A stretch of 64,000 bases of DNA from Mesorhizobium sp. (GCA_004017275.1 SAKE01000008.1:80112-144111); one strand, 5' to 3'. Shown: positions 55,642 through 63,997, counted from the first letter of the stretch. Notes: generated from the letters alone by a model not told the origin. Numbers and translations: made by a program.

Positions 55642-57656
55642 TCCGCCGCCTCCAGAAACGCCTGACGTCCCCACTCCATCGGCGGCCGATAGTTAGCCTC
55701 GATCCATGCAGCCGCTGGTTCGGCGCAGACCGAATTGCCGATCTTGTGGCGCTGTTCGGTTTCTGACAGCGGCTTGCCCTTGTAGATCGGATCGAGGATG
55801 TAGCTGTCGGGAAACCCCTGTGCCCGCGCCAGCTCGCGCGGCGTCAGCATACGCATGCCGATATCGACGATGACATAGGTGACGCTGCGCCGGGTCAGTG
55901 TGACAATGTCACCACCATCCCAGCATCCGTGCGCACGCAGGAACGCGGCGACTTGGCGCACTCGAGCCATTTGCGCATCGGTGAGCGGCGGCACGGCTGC
56001 ATCGACATGTGTCAGGCCAAACCGCGCCTTGGTCGGAACGGTCAGGGAAGGGTCATCGACACGAGCGTGCTGGCCGCCTGTTGAGTAGTAGGCGGTGATC
56101 AACGGCAATGTGACGACGGCCGAATGTTGGCCGCCGGCACAGATTGCCGGATGAGGGTCATCACAGGTTCCGTCGCGCCGATCGCTGCCCTTAAGCGAGA
56201 GCATGTGAGCAGCCACGAGCCCTTGGGTGCAACCCTTCTGGACGATCGTCGATAGTGGCCGCTTAACGCTATGGCCTTCCTCGCCCGTGTTGTGCTGCGC
56301 AAGATAGACGGCAGCCACTTGGTTCTGGTCGCCATCGGACGCGGCGATGGTGTGGAACGGCTCTCCCGCCGGCCGATTGCCGCCGCCGTGCTGGCCTCGG
56401 CTGATGAACGGGATGGCGGTCGCTTCGGCCAAGCCGAGTGGTGCCGCCCCGCCTGGGCGCTTGATGAAGCTGTTCGCTGTCACCGCAGGCAACGGTTCCG
56501 TGACCGGCTTGCCTACGCTGTCGCCACGAAACACCGCGACGTGAGGTATCACCAGCCCGTGAGCATCGCGCGACGCAGCGACGACGTTGAACGGCTCCCC
56601 AAGCCCCTGTCCGCGAAAACCATGACCGGCATGGTTGCAGGTCACGACAACGGCGTCGTCGCCAGCATCGAGCACATGCCGCTTCACGCCAAAGGCGAGG
56701 CGCGCGTCTGTTTTCACCGCCAGCGGGCGGATGATCCGCTTGCCTGTCGCCTTCGTGTAAGCGCGCGCCTCCTCCCTGGTCAGGAAGATCGACGGGCAGT
56801 CGATATCGAAATCGAGGAAGTCGGCGGCGACAGGCCAAGGCTTCATCGTGCCGCTGGCGACCGCCTGCGATTTCGGGGCGGCGTGCGTCGGCTTGGGCGT
56901 GGCGACGCGGGCGTCATCGCGGCGGGCGCAGAGATAGAGCCGCTTGCGGATCGTCGGCGAACCGTATTCGCAGGCGACCAGATCATCCCAGCCGACCGAA
57001 TAACCGTAGCGCGCCAGCTCGTGGACGAACTGGTGAAACGTGTGCCCAAGCCGCTCGGGGTCGCGCTCGAAGCCACTGCCATCCCTGCGCTCGATCAGCG
57101 GCGACCACTTTGCGAAAGCGCCGACATTTTCGAGGCAGATGGTCCAGGGCCGCTGCCAGTCCGGCAGTTCCTTCAGCCACTTCAGCAGCACCCAGGCGAG
57201 ATCGCGCACGGCGCGCGACGTGATCGGGCCGCCCTTGGCGGTCGAATGGTCGCGGCAATCCGGCGACAACCAGAGGAAGCCGAACAGGTTGCCGCCAAGC
57301 AACTCGCGCATCGAAATCTGCCAGACATTATGCGGCAGGTGAATCGTATCGGGATGGTTCGCCTTGTGCATGATGATGGCGGCTTCATCATGGTTGATGG
57401 CGTAGGTCGGACCGAGCGGATGTCCGCTCGGCAGCAAACCAGCATCGAGCAGTCGCTGAAATGCCTTGGCTATGCCGTTCGACGCGCCGCCGCCGCCGGC
57501 AAAACTGTCAACGGCAACAATCCGCCGTTCGCCCGGAGGTATAATCGGCAACGGCACCTTCTTCGCCGGCATGAAGCCGGGCACCGATAGGCACCTCCAT
57601 TTCTTTTTGGAGAGCGGCTCAGCGACGACATCGCCAAAATCGAATTGAATGGTCAT
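55638..57656 (-). CDS. DNA cytosine-C5 methyltransferase with repeat-rich recognition region
   Basis: 672 residues. Motif I is VAVDSFAGGGGASNG (49-60). Motif IV is LWLSPDCRDHS with the nucleophilic Cys134 (PDC instead of PPC). Motif VI is CLENVGAF (176). Motif VIII-like segments follow near 235 (YGSPTIRKRLYL). Motif X appears at the end (HKIGNSVCAEPAAAWIEAN). The middle region (~345-560) has several imperfect repeats with GEPF, PLPAVTAN, GEPFHTIAAS, PLSTIVQK, PHPAICAG and PSLTVPTK. It methylates cytosine in phage DNA, probably against host restriction. It starts with an ATGA overlap. Confidence 0.9.
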   Translation of the reverse strand: MTIQFDFGDVVAEPLSKKKWRCLSVPGFMPAKKVPLPIIPPGERRIVAVDSFAGGGGASNGIAKAFQRLLDAGLLPSGHPLGPTYAINHDEAAIIMHKANHPDTIHLPHNVWQISMRELLGGNLFGFLWLSPDCRDHSTAKGGPITSRAVRDLAWVLLKWLKELPDWQRPWTICLENVGAFAKWSPLIERRDGSGFERDPERLGHTFHQFVHELARYGYSVGWDDLVACEYGSPTIRKRLYLCARRDDARVATPKPTHAAPKSQAVASGTMKPWPVAADFLDFDIDCPSIFLTREEARAYTKATGKRIIRPLAVKTDARLAFGVKRHVLDAGDDAVVVTCNHAGHGFRGQGLGEPFNVVAASRDAHGLVIPHVAVFRGDSVGKPVTEPLPAVTANSFIKRPGGAAPLGLAEATAIPFISRGQHGGGNRPAGEPFHTIAASDGDQNQVAAVYLAQHNTGEEGHSVKRPLSTIVQKGCTQGLVAAHMLSLKGSDRRDGTCDDPHPAICAGGQHSAVVTLPLITAYYSTGGQHARVDDPSLTVPTKARFGLTHVDAAVPPLTDAQMARVRQVAAFLRAHGCWDGGDIVTLTRRSVTYVIVDIGMRMLTPRELARAQGFPDSYILDPIYKGKPLSETEQRHKIGNSVCAEPAAAWIEANYRPPMEWGRQAFLEAAE

Positions 57657-57898
57657 CCTTCAGCCCTCGCGTCCTGCCGTGCCCCGTCGCGCGCCATGGC
57701 GAGCGTGCGGCACACCGCGTCCTCGCGAACGGCCAGGACATGGGCGATATCGTTGGTGTCGAACTTGCCGCTGGCCCACAGGACAACGGCCGCCATGGCG
57801 CTGGAGCCGGTCAGCCAGCCCCCCCCCAGACGCATCAGGATGCGCCGAAGCTCGGCTTCCGGAATGTCCACGAGTGGTGATTGAGCCCGCGCGTTCAT
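57653..57898 (-). CDS. Early prophage protein, 81 residues, unrecognised
   Basis: From ATG 57898 (ATGA overlap with the upstream stop). NARAQSPLVDIPEAELRRIL, GSSAMAAVVLWASGKFDTND and IAHVLAVREDAVCRTLAMAR suggest a small helical protein, perhaps a helix-turn-helix (DTNDIAHVLAVREDAVCRTL). Position within the tightly coupled early operon supports expression. Confidence 0.65.
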   Translation of the reverse strand: MNARAQSPLVDIPEAELRRILMRLGGGWLTGSSAMAAVVLWASGKFDTNDIAHVLAVREDAVCRTLAMARDGARQDARAEG

Positions 57899-58287
57899 CG
57901 TCCCGCCTTCTTCCAATCGGCAAAACTCCCGCGCAGCGCTTTCCACGCTTCGCCGGCCTTGCCGCCATTGTTGAGTTCTTTTCGCGATTGCACGCCGAGC
58001 AGCGAGCGCACCTTTTGCGCCACGCGCTCCGGCGTCAGTGGGCGTTCAAGCCCGTGCCGCTCTTCGAGAAACACCATAAAGGCGGGCTCGCCGCATTTCA
58101 TGGCGCACTCGGCGGCGAAGTTTTTCGCATCGCTCGCCGCCGGTTCGCCGGCAGCCTGGTTGCGGTGCGGCGGCTGGCCAGCCAGCCTGCGGATCTCGCG
58201 GAAGGAATCGTCGAGCAGCCGGATGTCGGGCGAAGCCCGCCCCGCCGGAGCGCCCTCGGCGCGTGAGGCAGAAGACGCGGCGTTCAT
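57895..58287 (-). CDS. Early prophage protein with a palindrome-encoded N-terminal insert
   Basis: 130 residues from ATG 58287 (ATGA overlap). Residues ~5-20 (SSASRAEGAPAGRASP) are encoded by a palindromic GC-rich element also found in the 59575 gene. The rest (DSFREIRRLAGQPPHRNQAA, CAMKCGEPAFMVFLEERHGL, ERVAQKVRSLLGVQSRKEL) is helical and unrecognised. The insert interrupts nothing obvious. Confidence 0.65.
   Translation of the reverse strand: MNAASSASRAEGAPAGRASPDIRLLDDSFREIRRLAGQPPHRNQAAGEPAASDAKNFAAECAMKCGEPAFMVFLEERHGLERPLTPERVAQKVRSLLGVQSRKELNNGGKAGEAWKALRGSFADWKKAGR
58228..58270. repeat. GC-rich palindromic element, in-frame copy 1
   Basis: A 24-nt string at 58228-58251, containing GGGCGAAGCCCGCCCC, is identical to 59656-59679. 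A second shared block GCGTGAGGCA lies at 58261-58270 and 59707-59716. The spacers differ by 18 nt, a multiple of three. The element is part of the coding sequence and gives APAGRASP in the protein. Confidence 0.6.
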
Positions 58288-58853
58288 GACCCGCCTTTCG
58301 CCGGCCCGACACCGGCCTTGCGCCACGCGTGCAGCACGGTCGAATGGTCGCGGTTGCCGAACAGCCGGCCGACCGTCGTCGAGGACAGGTCCGGCCGCTC
58401 GACATGCACTCGCGCCATCGCCGCACGCCGCGCCGTTGCCATGCGGTCGGCCCGTGACGGGCCAATGATGTCGGCCGGCCGCACATTGTGCTCGCGCGCC
58501 ACCTCGGCGATGATCACCGACACCGGCAGTTTCTTCGGCGGCGGCAGCGCCGGCTCCTCGATCGCCAGCGAGTTGATGCGCTGCACTTCCGCCATCGCCG
58601 CCTTCACGGCCAACTGCCGGATCGATTCGGCCTCGATCAGCGCCGTCCTCACCAGCCGGTCGGCTTCTTCCGTCGCCCGCGCCACCAGCGCCTCCGCCTG
58701 CTTTCGCGCCGCGGCAAGCACATCGGACACCGCGTCCGCCGCCTCGGCGCGCTCGACAAGCGTGCGCACCGTCTGCCTGGCGATCAGCGCCGGCGAGCGC
58801 ATGTCATGGCGCGGTAAGTCGCGGTCGAGCTTGCGCAGCGCTGCTTCAGCCAT
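58284..58853 (-). CDS. DnaA domain-IV-only protein with coiled-coil N terminus
   Basis: 189 residues from ATG 58853. The first ~110 residues are charged helices (RKQAEALVARATEEADRLVR). Residues ~110-182 match the DNA-binding domain IV of DnaA: VIIAEVAREHNVRPADIIGP, SRADRMATARRAAMARVHVE, TVGRLFGNRDHSTVLHAWRK. The GRDHTTVxHA signature that reads the DnaA box is preserved. The AAA+ domain is missing. It could bind host oriC boxes to block host initiation or bring phage proteins to them; both are inference. Confidence 0.82.
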   Translation of the reverse strand: MAEAALRKLDRDLPRHDMRSPALIARQTVRTLVERAEAADAVSDVLAAARKQAEALVARATEEADRLVRTALIEAESIRQLAVKAAMAEVQRINSLAIEEPALPPPKKLPVSVIIAEVAREHNVRPADIIGPSRADRMATARRAAMARVHVERPDLSSTTVGRLFGNRDHSTVLHAWRKAGVGPAKGGS

Positions 58854-59097
58854 CTGTCTCGACCCCCAGCGCCAGCAGCGCCGCATCGTTTTCGCCAATC
58901 CGCAGATTGAAGGCCGTGACGAGATCGCTACGGATTTCGGCGAGGTAGCGAGGCATCAGAACGATGTTGGCGGTCTTGCTGCCCTCGCCAATGCACAGCG
59001 TCAGCATCTCGCCAGCCGCGAGCCTGTCGCGCATGGCGATGTTCTGGTCGCGCGCGCCGGCGATCAGCCGAGCCTTTTCGAGATCGCCGGCCTTCAT
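58846..59097 (-). CDS. Early prophage protein, 83 residues, unrecognised
   Basis: Begins with an ATGA overlap with the upstream gene. KAGDLEKARLIAGARDQNIA, MLTLCIGEGSKTANIVLMPR, IRSDLVTAFNLRIGENDAAL show a small alpha-beta protein. No domain is recognised. It belongs to the translationally coupled early operon. Confidence 0.65.
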   Translation of the reverse strand: MKAGDLEKARLIAGARDQNIAMRDRLAAGEMLTLCIGEGSKTANIVLMPRYLAEIRSDLVTAFNLRIGENDAALLALGVETDG

Positions 59098-59582
59098 TGG
59101 TCGAACTCGCCGCAGCCGCGCCCGATCTCGCCGGGGTTTTCAGGCTTGGTGAAGGTCTGCCACGGCACCCAGCCGCGCGGGCAATGAAAACCCCATGTGC
59201 GCAGCGTCGGCCCGGTCAGGAACAGCGTCCAGCACGGCCCGTCGACCAGTTCGATGCGATGCGCGGCGGAGGCCAGCCGAAACTTGGTATCGCCGGCCTG
59301 GCGCTCAACCCGGATGTTGATGCCGCCAGCCGATATTGTGTGCTCGACATAGCGCCCGCGCAGCAGCACCGAAAGGTTCCACCAGGGATGATCGTGCAGC
59401 GCCCGGTCGTCATCGGAGCGCAGGAAGTGGTGGAGGTAGATGTTGAAGAAACGGTTGCGCGGGATCAGCCACCAGCGCTGCATGTAGGGATCGATATGAC
59501 CGCCGATGGTAACGTTCGGCGGGCGCTTCGAGGACAGTGCAATGAGGCGCGGCGCCAGCCGCAGTATGAGCGATTCAAGCAT
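59094..59582 (-). CDS. Cupin-like phage protein
   Basis: 162 residues from ATG 59582 with AGGAAG 9 nt upstream; the upstream frame is rejected. The core (NVTIGGHIDPYMQRWWLIPR, NIYLHHFLRSDDDRALHDHP, NLSVLLRGRYVEHT, AAHRIELVDGP) has HDHPW and a distal His that fit a small cupin barrel with a metal site. Similar proteins are common in phage early regions; their activity is not known to me. Confidence 0.72.
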   Translation of the reverse strand: MLESLILRLAPRLIALSSKRPPNVTIGGHIDPYMQRWWLIPRNRFFNIYLHHFLRSDDDRALHDHPWWNLSVLLRGRYVEHTISAGGINIRVERQAGDTKFRLASAAHRIELVDGPCWTLFLTGPTLRTWGFHCPRGWVPWQTFTKPENPGEIGRGCGEFDQ

Positions 59583-60099
59583 GGGGCAAACTTCCTGTTT
59601 CAGTGCTTTTCCCGTGAAACACCGCTTCATCGGCCGCAGGCCGCAAGCCCGACCGGGGCGAAGCCCGCCCCGCCGGAGCCGCGGGCGGCTTTGCCGCCGG
59701 TGCGCGGCGTGAGGCAAAACATGGCCGTGGCCGCTTGCGCGCCGGCGGTGCGCCGAGCGGCGCGCGATAGAAGGCGCGGGCATCGAGCCCGGCCCAGTCG
59801 CAGATGGCGAAGACCTTTTGCGCCGCGATGTCCTGCCCGGCCATGACGCGTGACAGGTCCGGCGAGGTCACGCCGATCTCGTCGGCCAGAGCCCGCCAGC
59901 CCCGGCCGTCATACTCCAGCATCGGCCGCAGTTTTCGGCCGAGCGCAGCAGTGTCATAGGCGGCAAGCGTGCCCGCCCGGATCGGCCGGCCCTTTTCGCG
60001 CGCCGCCAGTTCCTCGGCGCGGTCGTCGATGCGCATGCGCTTTTCCAGCGCCTTGCGCAGCCGGGCCATATCCCGAAGGATGGAGGTGTCGTCGGTCAC
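59575..60099 (-). CDS. Helix-turn-helix protein with palindrome-encoded C-terminal tail
   Basis: 174 residues. Helical N terminus (ILRDMARLRKALEKRMRIDD), then a Cro/C1-like HTH: GWRALADEIGVTSPDLSRVM followed by QKVFAICDWAGLDARAFYRA. The last ~50 residues (RKRPRPCFASRRAPAAKPPA, APAGRASPRSG) are low-complexity and encoded by hairpin-rich DNA shared with 58228-58270. It may be an early transcription factor. Starts and ends overlap neighbours. Confidence 0.75.
   Translation of the reverse strand: MTDDTSILRDMARLRKALEKRMRIDDRAEELAAREKGRPIRAGTLAAYDTAALGRKLRPMLEYDGRGWRALADEIGVTSPDLSRVMAGQDIAAQKVFAICDWAGLDARAFYRAPLGAPPARKRPRPCFASRRAPAAKPPAAPAGRASPRSGLRPAADEAVFHGKSTETGSLPHA
59630..59716. repeat. GC-rich palindromic element, in-frame copy 2
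   Basis: Hairpin-rich DNA: GGGGCGAAGCCCGCCCC (59655-59671) and GGCGGCTTTGCCGCC close by (~59684-59698). A 24-nt stretch at 59656-59679 equals 58228-58251. It is translated as the C-terminal tail of the HTH protein. Confidence 0.6.
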
Positions 60100-62789
60100 T
60101 CCGCCGCCTCCACCACGTCGTCGCTCTCGCCAATGCCCAGCATGTCGAACATCGTCGGCACGGCGCGCTTGGCTTCCGCCTCGCGGCAGTAGCGCGTGCC
60201 ATCGCGGAAATAGGTGTCGGAGAGTTCGGAAGCCTGGCCGCGCCGGCCTTTGAGGATGGCGCGATAGGGCACGGTCATCAGCCCGCCGAACGGGTCATAG
60301 ACGATGTCGCCGGGATTCGAGTAGCGGTCGATCAGCCGGTCGACGATGTCGAACTGCAGCGGGCAGACGTGCTTTTCCAGATTGCGGAACGCCTGCTGCC
60401 CGTTCAGCGTCAGCATGCGCACCACGTCCGTCCAGATCGCCGGATGTTTCGAAGGCGGGTCGAGAGTCATGTAGGTTTTCGACAGAGCATCGCGCGCGGC
60501 CAGCTCCTCGCCAAGCTGCACGTGTTTTTCGAAATCGTAGACCGCCTCTTCCGACACCTTCTGGAACAGCGTCCGCAGCGGCTTCGGACCGAGCCGCACA
60601 AGTTCATCGGTGGTTAGCAGCCGGTCGCCAGACGACGGCCAGAAGGCGTGCGCGTCGAGCTGCCACCGTGCCAGCGTGTAGCCGCTGTCGGGCACCTGCG
60701 GCCGGCGATCGCCATCGCTCCAGCATTGATGCGAGCCGTCGGCGGCGATCACCAGTGGCTTGGCATGCGCTACCGGCTGGTCGGCATAGCCGCGCGACAG
60801 GTCGCTCTGCGGGCGGCGGAACAGCAGCACATATTCCGGACAGCCGACGCCCATCTTGGTGGCGTCCTTCATCATCTCGGAATAGGTCAGCCGATAGGTC
60901 TGGTTGTTCTCCTTCACCACGTCGGTGGCGATGGTGATCATGCCCATGTACTGAAAGCCGTGCTTCAGATAGTGGAAGATCGCCTCGGCATGGAAAGGCG
61001 AGACGGTCGGCACGCCTTCGCCGGTCACCGAGCCGAACAGCACGCGGTCCTTGACGTGGATGCAGGCCAGACGGCCGGGCTGCAGGATGCGCAGCAGCTC
61101 GGGCGTCAAGAAGTCCATCTGCGCCCAGAAGTGGCCATTGTCGTCGGTATGGCCGAAATCATTGTAGCTCGCCGTGTATTCGTAGTGATTGGCGAACGGG
61201 ATCGAGGTGACGATCTCGCCGACGCTGGCGCTTGCCGTCTGCCGCGCCTCCAGCACCGCGTCATTGTTGGCGATGCAGAATGTCCAGTTCCCCGTCGCGC
61301 CTGCGGCGCTCCCCGCCTCTTGCATGTCGCCACGCTCTTCATGCCGGCGCACGCCGATCGAGCGTGACAGCACGTCGTCGAGAGGCAGGCCGTCGAGGCC
61401 ATAGCGGCGGATGATCTCCGCCATGCGCGCCATCAGCCTTTCATGCTCGGCCCATTTGCCTTCGAGGTTGCGCCGCACCTCGCGCTCGGCTTCCGAGAAG
61501 ATGATGTCGATGCGGCATTCATGATGCTGGCCGAACCGCACGATGCGGTGCACCGCCTGGATGAAGTCATGGAACTTGAAGCCGACGCCGACGAAGATCG
61601 CCCAGTGGCAGTGCTTCTGGAAATTGTTGCCGGCGCCCGACATTTCCGGCTTGGTGGCGAGGTATTTGAACTTGCCGTCCTTGAAGCCGATGGCGTTCGT
61701 TTCGTTCGGGTCCAACCCTTGCGTGCCATAGATCGATCGCACGCCCGGCACCGCCGCCTCGATCGCCCGCCGCTCATCCTCGAGGTCATGCCAGAGCAGG
61801 GCGTGCGCCGCAGGATCCTCGGCAAGCAGCGCGCTCATCTTGTCGATGCGGGCGGCCAGGCTGTCGCGCTTGGCGGCACTTGCCTGCACCACGCCCAGCG
61901 CCGTGTTGCGGATCAGCAGGCCTTGCCCGTCGCGGTCGTAGCCGGCCGTCCCATGATCGATCGGCACCTCATGCCAGTTGACCGTCACCGCCGGCAGCAC
62001 ATAGCCGTCGTCGGAAAAGCCGAGATCGCCAGGCGATTGCAGGAACACCGCCCAGCTGTGCACCCACAGCCAGAACTCATCTTCCTTGTGTGGGAACAGT
62101 GTCAGGTCGCCGGCCGTCTCGGAATTGCGCTGGAAAAACCGCGTCAGCGCCTGGCCGGTGTCCATGATGCCCAAAAAGCCGGCATAATGGATCAGTTCCT
62201 TGGTGCGGTTCGGCGATGGCGTGGCGGTGGCGACGAACTTGAAGCGCACCGCCTTGAACAGCGGCAGGAACGTCTGGAAGGTTTTCGTGCCGTAGCCGCG
62301 AAGCACCGCCGCCTCGTCCAGGCTGGCGGCAACGAAACGCGACGCGTCGATCTTGCCGGCCAGCACGCTTTCGTAATTGGTCAGGTAGATCGTGTCGGCG
62401 CTGTCGACCTCGGCATCGCTGCGGATGAACTTCAGCGTGACGCCGAAGTCTCCCTGGAACCGCTCCGCCGCCTCGGCGAAGAACTCGTGCCGCACGCCAA
62501 GCGGAATGACGATCAGCCGCAAGCCAGACGCGCCGGTCGTGCGGCGGAGAAAAAGACCGATCAGCCGCATCAACTCGATCTGCATGAACGTCTTGTGCAG
62601 GCCGAACGACGCGAAGATGCCGCGGCTGCCGCCCTTCAGCGCCCAGCGCACGATCGCCCGGCAATGCGGCGCACCGGCCGGGTTGATGTCGTCGAGCGCA
62701 ACGTCGAAGCCGTCGGCTTTCGCCAGCTGCATCTTGCCGCGCAAGAAGGTCAGATAGGGGTCGTCGAGGACGGTGACGGGTGCGTTCAT
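60096..62789 (-). CDS. SNF2-type helicase fused to DNA N6/N4 methyltransferase
   Basis: 897 residues from ATG 62789 (ATGA overlap with the MT-A70 gene). Helicase motifs: FGLHKTFMQIE (63-67, Walker A with His instead of Gly), SLDEAA (158), VATATPSPNRTKEL (188-194) and QAVHRIVRFGQ (411-421), as in SNF2 enzymes. The methylase part starts near 500: EIVTSIPFANHYEYTASYND (motif IV variant SIPF) and GDIVYDPFGGLMTVPYRAI near 845 (motif I DPFxG). No nuclease domain is visible. It may protect phage DNA from restriction in the manner of P1 DarB or act as a processive modifying enzyme. A short GC-rich linker (EAGSAAGATG) separates the two halves. Confidence 0.85.
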   Translation of the reverse strand: MNAPVTVLDDPYLTFLRGKMQLAKADGFDVALDDINPAGAPHCRAIVRWALKGGSRGIFASFGLHKTFMQIELMRLIGLFLRRTTGASGLRLIVIPLGVRHEFFAEAAERFQGDFGVTLKFIRSDAEVDSADTIYLTNYESVLAGKIDASRFVAASLDEAAVLRGYGTKTFQTFLPLFKAVRFKFVATATPSPNRTKELIHYAGFLGIMDTGQALTRFFQRNSETAGDLTLFPHKEDEFWLWVHSWAVFLQSPGDLGFSDDGYVLPAVTVNWHEVPIDHGTAGYDRDGQGLLIRNTALGVVQASAAKRDSLAARIDKMSALLAEDPAAHALLWHDLEDERRAIEAAVPGVRSIYGTQGLDPNETNAIGFKDGKFKYLATKPEMSGAGNNFQKHCHWAIFVGVGFKFHDFIQAVHRIVRFGQHHECRIDIIFSEAEREVRRNLEGKWAEHERLMARMAEIIRRYGLDGLPLDDVLSRSIGVRRHEERGDMQEAGSAAGATGNWTFCIANNDAVLEARQTASASVGEIVTSIPFANHYEYTASYNDFGHTDDNGHFWAQMDFLTPELLRILQPGRLACIHVKDRVLFGSVTGEGVPTVSPFHAEAIFHYLKHGFQYMGMITIATDVVKENNQTYRLTYSEMMKDATKMGVGCPEYVLLFRRPQSDLSRGYADQPVAHAKPLVIAADGSHQCWSDGDRRPQVPDSGYTLARWQLDAHAFWPSSGDRLLTTDELVRLGPKPLRTLFQKVSEEAVYDFEKHVQLGEELAARDALSKTYMTLDPPSKHPAIWTDVVRMLTLNGQQAFRNLEKHVCPLQFDIVDRLIDRYSNPGDIVYDPFGGLMTVPYRAILKGRRGQASELSDTYFRDGTRYCREAEAKRAVPTMFDMLGIGESDDVVEAAE

Positions 62790-63997
62790 GCTGGCACCAC
62801 CTCGGCTGCTGCCTCGTAGCCCCACGCGTCCCAACCAAGTCGCACTTCGCGAGCGTTCAACTCGATCTTGGGCGTGTTCGGCCAGTGCTTTTCGATCCAC
62901 TCGGCGAACACCGCCGGCTTGGAGGAATGACGGCCGACATCGGCCATCACGGCCATCTCGTCGGACCAGCTGTCCAGCTGATCGCCCATGGCGGGCGCGA
63001 CAGGCTTGCCTCGCGTCGCGATCAGCAGCAGCTCATGCTTGCCCCGGTTCCAATAGCCTGTGGCGATCCGGTTCTTCAGCCAGGCCCAACTGGAAACATA
63101 GCGAGCGTGCGCCTTGTTCGGCGCGAGGAAGCCGGTGTTCGGGTCACGCTCGATCCAGGCGAAGCCCCACGCATCGAGAACACAGATCGCCTCGACCAGC
63201 ATGGGCACCGTCGTCCACATGAACAGCACGCAATCCTTGGCTGCGATGGCGCCGACATCGCGGCGCATCAATGTCAGCAGATCGCTGGTCGGATAATGAT
63301 TGTCCGCCGCCCGATCCATGCCGGTCTCGGCGGAATAGGGATCGAACTGCCATTCCGGATCGGCATAGATGATGCCGTATTTCTTCGCCGGAAGCTCTTT
63401 GTAGCCGGCGGCAAGAACGATCTCGCGATGCGCGCGGCGTTCCTTTTTCGCTGCCTGGTCCTCGCCACGAAACGTTTTGACGGCCGGCGCAATGGCGCGC
63501 TTCAGCGCCGCGCGGGTCGGCTCATCGCCGCTGGCGAGGATATCGTCCAGAGCCTCGCGCACGATCGCCGGATCTCTGGCGATGGCAGCGCGCATCTGGC
63601 GGGCTTCGTGAATTTTCTTGCTTGGAATGCCGATCTCGGCAGCAGTCGCCGGTTCATTATTCCCAGCTGGAATTTTGGTCCGACGATTGCCGCCGGGCTT
63701 CTGCACCTCGCCGCGCCCCTGCGCCGCATCGTACTCGTCGGCCAGCCGACGCTTGGCCAGGCTTTCGATTTCAAGCGCATCGGCCTGCACACGATAGGTC
63801 GCGGCGACAAGCTCATCATGTGCCTGGTTCGCCTTCTGCAGGCGCGCTGTCCATTTCGCTTTGTCATACGCGACGCCGGCCTGGTGTTGAGCGTCGAGCA
63901 CCTCTGCCGCCGTCGTGGCACGCGAAAGCGCCGCCGCCGCCTCTCTCACGAGAGACGGCAGCGGCTTTGCTGCAACTATGGCGACAGCCTTCGGCAT
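62786..63997 (-). CDS. MT-A70 family adenine methyltransferase with long N-terminal region
   Basis: 403 residues; the ATG at 63997 is three bases from the window edge, so a further upstream start cannot be excluded. Residues ~1-185 are helical, rather like ParB/plasmid-partition helpers (AEVLDAQHQAGVAYDKAKWT, AAEIGIPSKKIHEARQMRAA). The methylase follows: YGIIYADPEWQFDPYSAETG (213-216, DPEW in place of the usual DPPW), MDRAADNHYPTSDLLTLM, VLFMWTTVPMLVEAICVLDA and HELLLIATRGKPVAP. It would methylate adenine N6 in phage DNA. It is the first gene of the coupled early operon in view. Confidence 0.88.
   Translation of the reverse strand: MPKAVAIVAAKPLPSLVREAAAALSRATTAAEVLDAQHQAGVAYDKAKWTARLQKANQAHDELVAATYRVQADALEIESLAKRRLADEYDAAQGRGEVQKPGGNRRTKIPAGNNEPATAAEIGIPSKKIHEARQMRAAIARDPAIVREALDDILASGDEPTRAALKRAIAPAVKTFRGEDQAAKKERRAHREIVLAAGYKELPAKKYGIIYADPEWQFDPYSAETGMDRAADNHYPTSDLLTLMRRDVGAIAAKDCVLFMWTTVPMLVEAICVLDAWGFAWIERDPNTGFLAPNKAHARYVSSWAWLKNRIATGYWNRGKHELLLIATRGKPVAPAMGDQLDSWSDEMAVMADVGRHSSKPAVFAEWIEKHWPNTPKIELNAREVRLGWDAWGYEAAAEVVPA

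Noticed and set aside
56271..57590. 439-codon plus-strand frame
   Set aside because: Antisense to the C5 methylase, whose motifs I, IV and VI are all present.
61443..62819. 458-codon plus-strand frame
   Set aside because: Antisense to the helicase half of the fusion; no family likeness.
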